A stretch of DNA of 64,000 bases from Anomaloglossus baeobatrachus (taxonomy: Eukaryota > Chordata > Amphibia > Anura > Aromobatidae), in assembly GCF_048569485.1 (NCBI RefSeq), contig NC_134357.1:475459187-475523186 (forward strand). Direction: 5' to 3'. The stretch's first letter is position 1. Every line of letters begins with the position of its first letter. Positions 1-12,373 of this stretch are shown piece after piece. Position numbers and translations under genes: made by a program. The notes beneath the pieces were generated by a model. The model saw only the letters and a list, made by a program, of their open reading frames with translations. It was not told where the DNA came from and ran no database searches.

Positions 1-445
1 GATGGAGCACGATGGGGGGTGCGCAGCATACGGGATGGAGCACGATGGGGAGTGCGCTGCATGGGGGATGGAGCACGATGGGAAGTGCACACCTCCCCCC
101 AACACACACACATACGCGCGCGCACTGCACAACACACCACACCACACACACACACACTGGGAACCACAAACAACTGCCCTACACAGACACCCACACACAC
201 AGACAACGCTGCACACACAAATATACGCACATACCGCACAACACGCACATTGCACAAAACATACCTCCCCCCAAAACACACCACACACACAAACTGCGCA
301 ACACACACACAACGCTACAGACACACAGCGCTCCACAAACAACGCAACACACAAACAACACCGCTCTCACCCCCCATCACACCCAGACAACATCCAGAAC
401 ATGTACAGCGCCCTACACAAACACTTGGTAACTACACACAACAAC

Positions 446-527
<82 letters not shown>

Positions 528-630
528 CTCTCTATCTCTCTATCTATCTATATATAACAAAAATCATACATGAACTACACAATACGTAAATTCTAGAATA
601 CCCGATGCGTAGAATCGGGCCACCTTCTAG
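1..630 (+). mobile_element. Helitron, 3' part (5' part outside window)
   Basis: The segment ends in a Helitron-type terminus: a hairpin at 601-619 (CCCGA ... TCGGG) followed eight bases later by CTAG at 627-630. The same terminus occurs in inverse orientation at 22003-22006, where both ends and the empty site can be read, so this is a second copy of that family. The interior is CA-rich low-complexity sequence plus a (TA)n tract at about 448-523. No Rep or helicase coding is visible. The open frames through the CA-rich part are composition artefacts. Confidence 0.8.
448..523. repeat. (TA)n microsatellite
   Basis: Uninterrupted TA dinucleotides inside the left Helitron copy. The equivalent place in the second copy (about 22080) is very short, so the tract expanded after the copies separated. 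Confidence 0.95.
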
Positions 631-1419
631 TATATATATATTTTTCTATTTTAACTTCAGTCTTCTTTAGGGGACTTGAAGCCGTTATGGTTTGATTGGT
701 TGCACTGCATACTGCGATGGTGATTTTTGCTGTGTATTGTAATACAGAGCTATATACTATAAAGCCCAGAAGCCCCAAGATGGAAGAAGGAAAGAAAAAA
801 AATAAGTAAGGCTTATTAATAACAACAACATCATAATATTATTATTAATTAAAAAAAAACAAAAACAAAAAAACACCCCGCTGGGGCTACCCCATGTAAA
901 TGCTGCTGTGACAGACTTACAGTGACATTTACATGGTTTATCAGCAGCGACTGGCGCTAGCTCTGATCTCTGCTGTTAGAGGCAGGTGTTGGCTGTGTTA
1001 CACAGCTGGCACCCACCCTCTATGGAGCAAGTTGAGCTCATGAGCCTGTTCCATACACATACATCCGCTCCATTGACATTTGTCATGGGGCTTTAAAGTG
1101 ATTAATGGGATTTTCAATAGATAGCACATTTTTACTATAGGCTATGAATGTGTGATACATCCCCTTGCAAAACAAGAGCTGGAAAGCATCCCTACAGTAC
1201 CCCAGGGTACACCGCTTTTATGAAAGTCAGTGTGGCCTGAATATTGCAGATCACGGTGACCTTTACTGTGCCTGATATTCAGGAGTCAGACCACCTCCCA
1301 TGATTGTATGTTGATGGATGCCTCTAAGTATATGGGTATGGCGTGTTGACAGATTGCAAATAAAACTAGCAGAATTATGAATGCAGCTCTGGGTGATACT
1401 GTCATTTTAACTTTCATAC
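631..1419. other. NARF intron 3 sequence (part)
   Basis: No gene is seen here. The stretch holds A-rich and AT-rich sequence and a segment near 945-990 (core AGCAGCGACTGGCGCTAGCTC) that recurs in similar form at about 55470-55510, so it is a dispersed repeat fragment. It lies 3' of the NARF exon at 1420-1563 on the minus strand. Confidence 0.5.
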
Positions 1420-3572
1420 CTTATTGAGACTTAAAACCTTGAAAAGCTCCTTCTGGTTCTGAGCAAAGATCTTGGCGCCTTCCTCCGAGGTCACACAGTT
1501 CCCACACGCCAGGCAATCACTCAGGAAGATGCGGGCATCGGCCAGGCGGTGAAACTCACTTTTCTAGTAGAATCGGAAAGAAGTAAAAAAGTCAAGGATT
1601 CTCATTGGAGCAATGTTGGGAGTTGTAGTTTCATAACATCTGGTGACAAGGTACTACTCATCTAGAATGGAATAGAGAGGACTATGCCTTTGCTAGCACT
1701 AGGAGTATTTGGGGTATGCCTACAGAGTATGGATGCTACTCCCCCCCCCCACGAGTTGTCTGATATAATTTTTTTTCAAATGCCGCAGTCAGCTTTGAAG
1801 GGCGTAGAGTCTGGCTAGGACGGGGGTGAAGGGAACAGATAAGGTTCAGGGGTTGGGTGTGTGACGGACCATCCTGAACCACACATGGTGAGTTTTAGAT
1901 AAGGTGGCGTCCCACTCTCACCTCGTCTCCGTCCTCCGGAGGCAGCGGCACGGAATGCTCCGAATCGCCTTCATTTTTCTTTTTTTTCTTGCTACATTCC
2001 TGGTGGGGAAAAATAAATAATAATAATAATAATAGAAAAAAAATAGAATAAGATGAAAAGCTACATATTAAGAAAAATTCATACACAAACGCAACAAAAA
2101 ACCTCAGTACACTACAAATTAATTATTAGCATAGACTAAAAGTGGATATGTTCTATTTTACTGTTCAACAGGGAGATAAAGGACACATACATACATATAT
2201 ATATTACAGACCACACCTCATTCAAAGAGTTTTCTTTATTTTCATGACTCTGAAAATTGTAGATTCACATTGAAGGCATCAAACCTATGAAGTAACACAT
2301 GTGGAATGAAATACTTAACAAAAAAGTTATATTCTAGGTTCTTCAAAGTAGCCACCTTTTGCTTTGATTACTGCTTTGCACACTCTTGGCATTCTCTTGA
2401 TGAGCTTCAAGAGGTAGTCACCAGAAATGGTTTTCACTTCACAGGTGTGCCCTGTCAGGTTTAATAAGTGGGATTTCTTGCCTTATAAATGGGGTTGGGA
2501 CTATCAGTTGTGTTGTGCAGAAGTCTGGTGGATACATAGCTTATTTTCCTACTGAATAGACTGTTAGAATTTGTATTATGGCAAGAAAAAAGCAGCCAAG
2601 TAAAGAAAAACGAGTGGCCATCATTACTTTAAGAAATTAAGGTCAGTCAGTCCGACAAATTGGTAAAACTTTGAAAGTGTCCCCAAGTTCAGTGGCAAAA
2701 ACCCATCAAATGCTATAAAGAAACTATGAGGACCGCCCCAGGAAAGGAAGACCCAGAGTCACCTCTGCTGCGGAGGATAAGTTTATCAGAGTCACCAGCC
2801 TCAGAAATCATAGGTTAACAGCAGCTCAGATTAGAGACCTGGTCAATGCCACACAGAGTTCTAACAGCAGACACATCTCTAGAACAACTGTTTGGCCGGC
2901 TTCACACTTGCGATTAACTCGCACGTGTGCAATGCGAGAAAATCTCGCATTGCACTGAGACCCATGTTAATCAATCAATGAGGCATCTCCCATCTGCTAT
3001 TTTTCACTCAGTCCAAATCCGACTGAGGGGGGAGGGGAGAATAAAAAAAAAAAAAATATAAAAATCGCAGCATGCTGCATTTTGGTGAGTTTCTCGCACA
3101 AGTCTCTTCAATGCAAGTCTATGGGTGCGTGAAAAAAAAAAAAAAGGTCAAACAAACGGCACACATCCTAGTGACATGCGTTTTTCGCAATACATTTCAC
3201 GCATGTAGCAGAGTACAAAGTAAATGCTCCTGTACATAACAGCAGGGCTGTGGAGTCGGAGTCGGAGTCGTGGAGTCGGAGTCGGAGCTCATTTTGGTGG
3301 AGTCGGAGTCGGTATAAAATGCACCGACTCCGACTCCTAAAATATATAATAAATTGGGGACAGGAGTGCAATGCAGAATGTGCTGAATATTTTACTAAAT
3401 AATAACATTTAGTATAATGCTTATATTTAAGTGAAAAATTTATTGTAGTACAATGTGAACATCAGACATTTAATTGTTTTTATGATACAATAATCAAGAT
3501 ATTTGGATAGAACATAAAATATTTATTGGAATACAACTTTAGAACACAAAAAACTAATAAATTGTAAATATG

Positions 3573-3615
<43 letters not shown>

Positions 3616-4949
3616 GTGTATATACACACACAAGATATATATGTAATCTACTGTATATTACATAGTGTATTACATATTTACAATTTATTACAGTTTTTTG
3701 TGTTCTAAAGTTGTATTCCAATAAATATATTTTATGTTCTATCCAAATATCTTGATTATCGTATCATAAAAATTATTAAATGTCTGATGTTCACATACAC
3801 ATCATGTACTACAATAAATTTTTCACCTAACTAAGCAATATATGTAGGAGTCGGAGTCGGAGCCGGAGTCGGAGTCGGAGTCGGTGCAAGAGAATTTGAG
3901 GAGTCGGAGTCGGAGTCGAAGGTTTGGCTTACCGACTCCACAGCCCTGCATAACAGTACATGATTAGCAGCTGGTGAGGGTAAAAACTGATTGCACACTG
4001 ATGAAATGTGAACAGAAATCGTCCAACTTTCTAGCATGAGAATCGGACTGATTTTACACTCGCAAGTGTGATTCCAGCCTTAAGAGGAGGCTTTGTGCAG
4101 CAGGCCTTCATGGTAAAATAGCTGCTAGGGAACCACTGCTAAGGACAGGTAACAAGCAGAAGAGACTTGTTTGGGCTAAAGAACACAAGGAATGGACATT
4201 AGACCAGTGGAAATCTGTGCTTTGGTCTGATGAGTCCAAATTTGAGATCTTTGGATCCAACCACCGTGTCTTTATAGAAAAGGTGCACGGATGGACTCTA
4301 CATGCCTGGTTCCCACCTTGAAGCATGGAGGAGGAGGTGTGATGGTGTGGGGGTGCTTTGCTGGTGACACTGTTGGGGATTTATTCAAAATTGAAGGCAT
4401 ACTGAACCAGCATGGCTACCACAGCATCTTGCAGTGGCGTGCTATTCTATCCGGTTTGCGTTTAGTTGGACCATCATTTATTTTTTCAACAGGACAATGA
4501 CCCCAAACACACTTCCAGGCTGTGTAAGGGCTATTTGACTAAGAGGGAGAGTGATGGGGGCTACGCCAGATGACCTGGCCTCCGCAGTCCCCAGACCTGA
4601 ACCCAATCGAGATGGTTTGGGGTGAGCTGGACCGCAGAGTGAAGGCAAAAGGGCCAACAAGTGCTAAGCATCTCTGGGAACTCCTTTGAGACTGTTGGAA
4701 GACCATTTCCGGTGACTACTTCTTGAAGCTCATCAAGAGAATGCCAAGAGTGTGCAAAGCAGTAATCAAAGCAAAAGGTGGCTACTTTGAAGAACCTAGA
4801 ATATAAGACATATTTTCAGTTGTTTCACACTTTTTTGTTAAGTATTTCATTCCACATGTAATTCATAGTTTTGATGCCTTCAATGTGAATCTACACTACA
4901 ATTGCCAGAGTCATGAAAATAAAGAAAACTTAATGAGAAGGTGTGTACC

Positions 4950-5005
<56 letters not shown>

Positions 5006-5607
5006 GTTATACACACACACACACACACAAAACAAAATCATGGAAGCTTCCATTTGATTGTACATAATTTACAGACCTGGAATACAAATAGACCTGTATG
5101 TCACCACCGAGCTCTCATCACCGCACGACTGTCACAAATCTCACGTAGTCAACGACTATCAAGTTACCACAACTCTGCCCGACCACACGTACGGCAGCAC
5201 CAGGGCGGTTTTTCATCTAGCCAAACATTGTGTTACTGCTCAGTTTTATCATTAAGTTTATCAAGAACTTTAATGGCAAAAAAAAAAAAAGACTCCACAA
5301 AACAATGACAGTATGTAAAAAAAATAAAAAACAAAAAAAACAACAACCTAAAAACAGTGGGAAGTGAGAAGATACCTGGTCATTGGGTCACATACCAGGA
5401 GTGATGACAATCTACCGGCTACTCTCAAAATATTTGTCTACCTCCCTCCTCGCCCCATTGTTGGCCCTCACAAAAATATTTGGAGCTGTCACTCACAGGA
5501 GGAGAGAAGGGGCGGACGAATGTAGGGCACGCAAACAATCTACTCTGGTTACAAAGGACCCATCACCTACATCATGGAGGGGGAGGGGGGGGGGAAAATG
5601 ACAAAAA

Positions 5608-5649
<42 letters not shown>

Positions 5650-8088
5650 CTCCCCTAAAAGGAAACAAACATGAATAAATTCGCCCTGTGTCAGCTACTG
5701 GTTATAAAGGTGGCATGATGTTTAACCATGTAGGTGCCGGGCAGGTATGAGGCGCACTCATCGCCCAATATTGTACCAGACTGACAATATGGCTGCCACT
5801 TTGGGGGACGCACCCAGAGTTGTCACATTGTGTGTAAGTTTGAAGCCAATATTGGGGAGGGGTTTCCAGGATCGATGTACTAAGGTCACCAAACCACATA
5901 ACAAGTCATAGAAATCTACAGGCGTGCGCTGTAACCTATAGCAACGTACTGCAGCAGGATCTACATGAGCCCCACGTATTCTATGGCAACATACTATGGC
6001 AGACCCTACAGAGCAACCAAATCTAAGCAACATACTAAGGAATGTACATGCACACACATTGTAGTCCATAGCAACAAACTACAGCAAAATCGACACGTGC
6101 GACGTAACCCATAGCAACACACGACAGCCCAATCTACATGTGTCGTAACCCATAGCAACACACGACAGCACAATCTACATGTGTGTTGTAACCCATAGCA
6201 ACACACTACAGCACAATCTACAGGTACGTCGTAACCCATAGCAACATGTAACTAAAAGGTTATGCAGCGACCCATGTCCGCTCTAACTAGACAGCGTTTC
6301 TTCATATTAGGAGGACTGATGTCATCATTACAGTGTGAAGCACCCACCACAACATGGCAGGACCAGTAACCAACAAAAGAACCAAGGATGCAGGCAGGTA
6401 TTAGGTGGTTTGCAAGGCTTTAGTCCAGCAGCCGAGGGCCACCGATGGGGCCGCCAGTTCAGGCCGTGTGAATTTAATCACTGTAACCCATAGCAACATC
6501 CTATACAAGCCCAACATAACCCATAGCAACCAGATCTGGAAACAGTACACTACAGCGGTGACTTGTGCCTGCTAAACCCATAATAACATGCTACAGCAAA
6601 ATATACACAAGTGCAATGTAACCAATAGCAACTGACTACACAGGGGCAGTGTAACCCATAGCAACCAGATCTAACCTGTTAACAGCATATTACTGCCGTA
6701 ACATGTGCCTGCAAAACCCATAGTAACATACCACAGCAATATACATGGGTGACGAATAACCTATAGCAACCACATGTAACACAAAAGCCATGGACCACGG
6801 AAGAGACACATGTACATCGTAACCTGTAGCAACATACTAAAGCAAAATCTATATGGGTGTAGTGTAATTCATAGCAACATACGACACAAGTGCAGAGTAA
6901 CCCATAGCAACCAGATCTAACCTGTAAACCACATACTATAGCCGTGACCTGTGGCTGAAAAAGTCTACACTGATGGAGGTGTAACCCATGGCAACCACGT
7001 TACTTGTAAGCACACGTACACCGTAACTCACAGCAGATACTACAGCAAAAGCCACACAAGTGCAGAGTAACCCATAGAAATATACTACACAAGTGCAGTG
7101 TAACCCATAGCAACCAGAACATGTAAAGAGCATACTACCGCCGTGACACGTGCCTGAAAAATCTACACTGATGGAGGTGTAACCCATAGCAATCGCATGT
7201 TACACATAAGCACACGTACACCATAACTCATAGCAACATACTACAGTAAAGGCTACACAAGTGCAGCGTAACCCATAGCAACATACTACACAAGGGTAGA
7301 GTAACCTATAGCAACCAGATCTAACATGTACACCGCATACTACAGCCATGACATGTGCCTACAAAATCTACACAGACGTAGTGTAACCCATGGCCACCAC
7401 ATTAACACCATAACTCATAGCCACATATTACAGCACAATCTGCGGCTTAATGTAACCCGTAGCAACATATATAATAGATACTAAACATGTCCACCGTAAC
7501 CCATAGCAACAATACAAAATCTACTGTACATGTACACCGTATCACATAGCAACCACAGACACACTGAATTATACAGCAAGAACAAGAGCGAAACCGCGTG
7601 CGCCCGGCGGAAATCACCGGCCAATGAGTAAATGATCCAGAAATATCCAAGTCAGAACCTAGAAAGTTACACAGCACAAGCCCTTGCCACAAATGTGATT
7701 TTTTTTTCTAATATTTTCCAAAAACATGGTTAAAAAAAAAAAAACCAAAAAAAAAACCAAACAACCCATGCAGTGTGAACACAGCCTAAACATGCAAGAT
7801 TAACCATGCAGAAAGTCCATTCTAGATACGATACATCAATGAGAGACACAAATATCGGCCGATCCAGAAATAGGATGTAAAGAAAAGCTGCAATGCAAAA
7901 AAAATGTTCATCATCAATTAAAGGGCCAGCTCAGGGATATGTGTGTGAGGCGCTGGGAGCTCGGGGGTTAACCATGTGTCGCTCCCGGTGCTCAGTGGTC
8001 TGCGGTTCTGTGCAGCAATCCGGGCGCTGAGGGGTTAAGTGTCAGCCATTTCTGCGCTCACCGCCTTGGTGCAGTTCTCACACTTCAT
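1420..8088 (-). CDS. NARF: NARF, first three coding exons (partial gene)
   Basis: NARF is an iron-only-hydrogenase-like protein known to bind prenylated prelamin A in the nucleus. Exons on the minus strand are 8062-8088 (MKCENCTKA, then GTGAGC), 1922-1999 (acceptor CACCAG; ECSKKKKKNEGDSEH...; donor GTGAGA) and 1420-1563 (KSEFHRLADARIFLSDCLAC...; donor GTATGA). All junctions are phase 0, giving 83 residues in one frame. The peptide follows human NARF closely: MKCEHCTRK-ECSKK and FHKLADAKIFLSDCLAC are the human equivalents. The DCLACGNC motif supplies Cys-x2-Cys-x2-Cys ligands expected for an N-terminal iron-sulfur cluster. The related CIAO3 fits less well at the N-terminus. Intron 1 is 6.1 kb and full of transposons and repeats. 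The rest of the gene lies left of the window. Confidence 0.93.
2894..4079. mobile_element. MITE, Harbinger-like by its ends, inside the Tc1 element
   Basis: The ends match as inverted repeats: GGCCGGCTTCACACTTGCGA at 2894 against GGCTGGAATCACACTTGCGA read inward from 4079. It sits in the Tc1 transposase where the uninterrupted family sequence reads ACTGTTAAGAGG, leaving TTT on the left and TTA on the right. That is compatible with a 3-bp TWA duplication. No coding is seen. The superfamily call rests on the 3-bp duplication and the end sequence and is inference. Confidence 0.65.
3243..3948. mobile_element. hAT-type MITE with GGAGTC-rich ends
   Basis: Inverted ends CAGGGCTGTGGAGTCGG (3243) and its complement (ending 3948) are flanked by an exact 8-bp duplication, CATAACAG, at 3235-3242 and 3949-3956. 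Eight-base duplications are the hAT signature. The ends carry short GGAGTC direct repeats. The middle (about 3400-3840) is a near-palindrome around a TA/CA microsatellite. It is nested in the Harbinger-like MITE, which is nested in Tc1. Confidence 0.9.
4952..5003. repeat. (TA)n microsatellite next to the Tc1 end
   Basis: A TA run directly abuts the right end of the Tc1 element and is followed by a short CA run. Expansion from the TA target is plausible. Confidence 0.9.
5004..5930. other. NARF intron 1, no gene seen
   Basis: Mostly unique-looking sequence with an A-rich tract (5278-5345) and a (CA)n microsatellite at about 5611-5646. No exon-like reading frame with splice sites was recognised. 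Confidence 0.5.
5930..7570. repeat. Irregular minisatellite with GTAACCCATAGCAAC core
   Basis: Units of roughly 40-52 bp share the core GTAACCCATAGCAAC followed by variants of ATACTACAGCAAAATCTACA. The core is exact at several places, for example near 6105, 6145, 6190, 6484, 6899 and 7268. Unit length varies and longer composite units occur between 6600 and 7350. The array lies in NARF intron 1. The core is an imperfect palindrome (GTAACC-CAT-AGCAAC); see findings. Confidence 0.85.
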
Positions 8089-8400
8089 GTCTGGCCGGTC
8101 AGAGTCCTCCCTGGTCCGGGGGTCGCTCGGCTCCGCTCAGCACCGGCCGCTGCCCCCTCTGCTGTCACCTGCCCTTTGTTACCCCCACGTCTCCTGCCGT
8201 TTACTTTGCTCCTGTTTAATTGACAGCTCCTCAACCAATGAGAACCAGAGGATGGTGACTGTCCTACCAGAGCTACCGCCTCGGACACGCCCACCAGATC
8301 ACATGTCCCTAATACTAAGGCCTCACTATGGCGGCCATATTTTTGAAGACCAAACGGACCCATTGGGATTTCGCCACAACCGTAGCTTTAAATAGATATG
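8040..8400. promoter_or_regulatory. Probable NARF promoter, perhaps shared with CYBC1
   Basis: The NARF start codon is at 8086-8088 (minus). Upstream lies a GC-richer, CpG-containing stretch with a CCAAT box at 8235-8239, an inverted CCAAT at 8362-8366 and ATGGCGGCCAT at 8328-8338, which resembles the YY1 core. From memory, NARF and CYBC1 start close together and divergently in human. Here the first CYBC1 coding exon is 26 kb away, so a shared promoter would need a non-coding first CYBC1 exon here. That is inference. Confidence 0.5.
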
Positions 8401-8669
8401 AACTTAGGTAAAATACCTCGTGTTAAAGGCGACAATATTGTACAGTAAAATTTTTACTCTAGTGTCCTGAGCTTAGAATGTGTAAGAATTTGTGGTCATG
8501 TGACGATAGCAAACTATAGCGCGACAGAGACTATAGGGGGCACTGTGGAGCCGATTAAATGTTTAGGCGTTGATATAAAGAGCCCCATAGCTGACTCTCT
8601 AGAATTACTACTCTCAACTGTTATGTAAGGCAAAGAAAAATGAATGGTGCTTTCTCTAGTGATCTTTGA

Positions 8670-11600
8670 GACTATAGATCTATAAATGTGAACTGAGGCG
8701 GCGCCATCTATTGGCCAGTGAGAATATAGAACTATAAATGTGAACCGAGGCGGCGCCATCTAATGGCCAGTGAGAATATAGAACTATAAATGTGAACTGA
8801 GGCGGCGCCATCTAATGGCCAGTGAGAATATAGAACTATAAATGTGAGCTGAGGCGGCGCCATCTATTGGCCAGTGAGAATATAGATCTATAAATGTGAA
8901 CTGAGGCGGCGCCATCTATTGGCCAGTGAGAACATAGACCTATAAATGTGAACTGACGCAGCGCCATCTATTGGCCAGTGAGAATATAGAACTATAAATG
9001 TGAACCGAGGCGGCGCCATCTATTGGCCAGTGAGAATATAGAACTATAAATGTGAACCGAGGCGGCGCCATCTAATGGCCAGTGAGAATATAGAACTATA
9101 AATGTAAACTGACGCAGCGCCATCTAATGGCCAGTGAGAATATAGAACTATAAATGTGAACTGACGCAGCGCCATCTAATGGCCAGTGAGAATATAGAAC
9201 TATAAATGTAAACTGACGCAGCGCCATCTAATGGCCAGTGAGAATATAGAACTATAAATGTAAACTGACGCAGCGCCATCTAATGGCCAGTGAGAATATA
9301 GAACTATAAATGTGAACTGAGGCGGCGCCATCTATTGGCCAGTGAGAATATAGAACTATAAATGTGAACCGAGGCGGCGCCATCTAATGGCCAGTGAGAA
9401 TATAGAACTATAAATGTAAACTGACGCAGCGCCATCTAATGGCCAGTGAGAATATAGAACTATAAATGTGAACTGACGCAGCGCCATCTAATGGCCAGTG
9501 AGAATATAGAACTATAAATGTAAACTGACGCAGCGCCATCTAATGGCCAGTGAGAATATAGAACTATAAATGTAAACTGACGCAGCGCCATCTAATGGCC
9601 AGTGAGAATATAGAACTATAAATGTGAACTGAGGCGGCGCCATCTATTGGCCAGTGAGAATATAGAACTATAAATGTGAACTGAGGCGGCGCCATCTATT
9701 GGCCAGTGAGAATATAGAACTATAAATGTAAACTGAGGCGGCGCCATCTAATAGCCAGTGAGAATATAGAACTATAAATGTGAACCGAGGCGGTGCCATC
9801 TAATGGCCAGTGAGAATATAGAACTATAAATGTGAACCGAGGCGGTGCCATCTAATGGCCAGTGAGAATATAGAACTATAAATGTAAACTGACGCAGCGC
9901 CATCTAATGGCCAGTGAGAATATAGAATTATAAATGTGAACTGACGCAGCGCCATCTAATGGCCAGTGAGAATATAGAACTATAAATGTGAACCGAGGCG
10001 GCGCCATCTAATGGCCAGTGAGAATATAGAACTATAAATGTAAACTGACGCAGCGCCATCTAATGGCCAGTGAGAATATAGAATTATAAATGTGAACTGA
10101 CGGAGCGCCATCTAATGGCCAGTGAGAATATAGAACTATAAATGTGAACCGAGGCGGCGCCATCTAATAGCCAGTGAGAATATAGAACTATAAATGTGAA
10201 CCGAGGCGGCGCCATCTATTGGCCAGTGAGAATATAGAACTATAAATGTGAACCGAGGCGGCGCCATCTATTGGCCAGTGAGAATATAGAACTATAAATG
10301 TGAACCGAGGCGGTGCCATCTAATGGCCAGTGAGAATATAGAACTATAAATGTGAACCGAGGCGGTGCCATCTAATGGCCAGTGAGAATATAGAACTATA
10401 AATGTAAACTGAGGCGGCGCCATCTAATAGCCAGTGAGAATATAGAACTATAAATGTGAACCGAGGCGGTGCCATCTAATGGCCAGTGAGAATATAGAAC
10501 TATAAATGTGAACCGAGGCGGTGCCATCTAATGGCCAGTGAGAATATAGAACTATAAATGTGAACCGAGGCGGTGCCATCTAATGGCCAGTGAGAATATA
10601 GAACTATAAATGTAAACTGACGCAGCGCCATCTAATGGCCAGTGAGAATATAGAATTATAAATGTGAACTGACGCAGCGCCATCTAATGGCCAGTGAGAA
10701 TATAGAACTATAAATGTGAACCGAGGCGGCGCCATCTAATGGCCAGTGAGAATATAGAACTATAAATGTAAACTGACGCAGCGCCATCTAATGGCCAGTG
10801 AGAATATAGAATTATAAATGTGAACTGACGGAGCGCCATCTAATGGCCAGTGAGAATATAGAACTATAAATGTGAACCGAGGCGGCGCCATCTAATGGCC
10901 AGTGAGAATATAGAACTATAAATGTAAACTGAGGCGGCGCCATCTAATAGCCAGTGAGAATATAGAACTATAAATGTGAACCGAGGCGGTGCCATCTAAT
11001 GGCCAGTGAGAATATAGAACTATAAATGTGAACCGAGGCGGTGCCATCTAATGGCCAGTGAGAATATAGAACTATAAATGTGAACCGAGGCGGTGCCATC
11101 TAATGGCCAGTGAGAATATAGAACTATAAATGTAAACTGACGCAGCGCCATCTAATGGCCAGTGAGAATATAGAATTATAAATGTGAACTGACGCAGCGC
11201 CATCTAATGGCCAGTGAGAATATAGAACTATAAATGTGAACCGAGGCGGCGCCATCTAATGGCCAGTGAGAATATAGAACTATAAATGTAAACTGACGCA
11301 GCGCCATCTAATGGCCAGTGAGAATATAGAATTATAAATGTGAACTGACGGAGCGCCATCTAATGGCCAGTGAGAATATAGAACTATAAATGTGAACCGA
11401 GGCGGCGCCATCTAATGGCCAGTGAGAATATAGAACTATAAATGTAAACTGACGCAGCGCCATCTAATGGCCAGTGAGAATATAGAACTATAAATGTGAA
11501 CTGACGCAGCGCCATCTAATGGCCAGTGAGAATATAGAGCTATAAATGTGAACTGAGGCGTTGCCATTAGTGATGAGCGAGTACTAAAAAGCTCGGGTGC

Positions 11601-12373
11601 TCGAGGCTCGGGCCGAGCATCCCAAGATACTCGTGTACTCGGCCCGAGCACCGAGCCCAATGTTATCCTATGGGGGACCCGAGTATTATTCTGAAATGAC
11701 CACCGGCAGCATGTAGAAACCATAAAACTGTAAATTAAAAAAAAAAACGTGCGTGTGTGTGTAAGCGTGCATATATATATACACGCGGAGTGGAGTGCGG
11801 GAGGGGCCGTAGCCGAGCGGGGAAGTGTCGGGCTAAAGGCACGGTCATGCTGTGAGGGCCGGCCAATCACTGCAATTCCACAACAGGGCTGTGGCATTGC
11901 AGTGGTCTGCCAGCCAATCCCTGCATAAGGGCTGGCTCTAAAAAGAGCGCCAACATGAAGACCACGAGTACAGCACGAGTATTGCGAGATTACTCGGTCC
12001 CCGCCGAGTAGCCCGAGTACAGTGATACTCGTGCGAGTACCGAGTAGTAACAAGCATACTCGCTCATCACTAGTTGCCATCTAATGGCCAGTGAGAATAT
12101 AGAACTATAAATGTGAACCGAGGCGGCGCCATCTAATGGCCAGTGAGAATATAGAACTATAAATGTGAACCGAGGCGGTGCCATCTAATGGCCAGTGAGA
12201 ATATAGAACTATAAATGTGAGCTGAGGCGGCGCCATCTAATGGCCAGTGAGAATAAAGAACTATAAATGTGAACCGAGGCGGTGCCATCTAATGGCCAGT
12301 GAGAATAAAGAACTATAAATGTGAACTGACGCGGCGCCATCTAATGGCCAGTGAGAATATAGAACTATAAATG
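8670..12373. repeat. 52-bp satellite array, segment 1 (about 60 units)
   Basis: Head-to-tail units read GAATATAGAACTATAAATGT followed by GAACTGAGGCGGCGCCATCT and AATGGCCAGTGA. Degenerate units begin near 8521. Variants alternate between GAGGCGGCGCC, GAGGCGGTGCC and GACGCAGCGCC. Part of the array repeats every ten units. A hAT MITE interrupts it at 11568-12072, and the segment ends at the Ty3 element. The array continues at 20549, 24495 and 26355. Confidence 0.97.
11568..12072. mobile_element. hAT MITE in the satellite array
   Basis: Terminal inverted repeats TAGTGATGAGCGAGTA and TACTCGCTCATCACTA are flanked by an exact 8-bp duplication GTTGCCAT (11560-11567 and 12073-12080). Removing the element and one duplicate restores a normal 52-bp unit. 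Subterminal parts are rich in CTCGG/CCGAG words. It has no coding capacity. The same terminal sequence is amplified in the foldback at 32-34 kb. Confidence 0.95.

Larger units (their letters stand above)
2578..4806 (+). pseudogene. Tc1 transposase pseudogene
   Basis: The 5' half encodes a helix-turn-helix-type start (MARKKQPSKEKRVAIITLRN) and then a second DNA-binding stretch (RKGRPRVTSAAEDKFIR). After the nested insertion the catalytic half continues with the aspartate region near 4226 (FGLMSPNLR, where the family has WSDESK), GGGGVMVWGC at 4329 and the AVIKAKGGY end. Stops interrupt it (for example after IITLRN at 2638-2640), and catalytic residues are altered, so it cannot make active transposase. 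Confidence 0.8.
2207..4951 (+). mobile_element. Tc1-like DNA transposon, decayed and interrupted
   Basis: Inverted ends of about 220 bp bound the element: the left end near 2207-2424 is the reverse complement of the right end near 4710-4950. TA dinucleotides flank it (2205-2206 on the left). The left inverted repeat even contains the reverse complement of the transposase 3' coding end. A transposase reading starts MARKKQPSKEKR near 2578 and ends near 4806, with several in-frame stops. It is split by a nested insertion at 2894-4079. Removing the insertion leaves about 1.56 kb, normal for Tc1. The right limit is uncertain by a few bases because a TA microsatellite follows. Confidence 0.85.

Noticed and set aside
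2-589. Thr/His-rich frames at the left edge
   Set aside because: A CA-rich tract of a Helitron. The same text occurs inverted at 22044-22541, so its conservation is copy descent, not selection.
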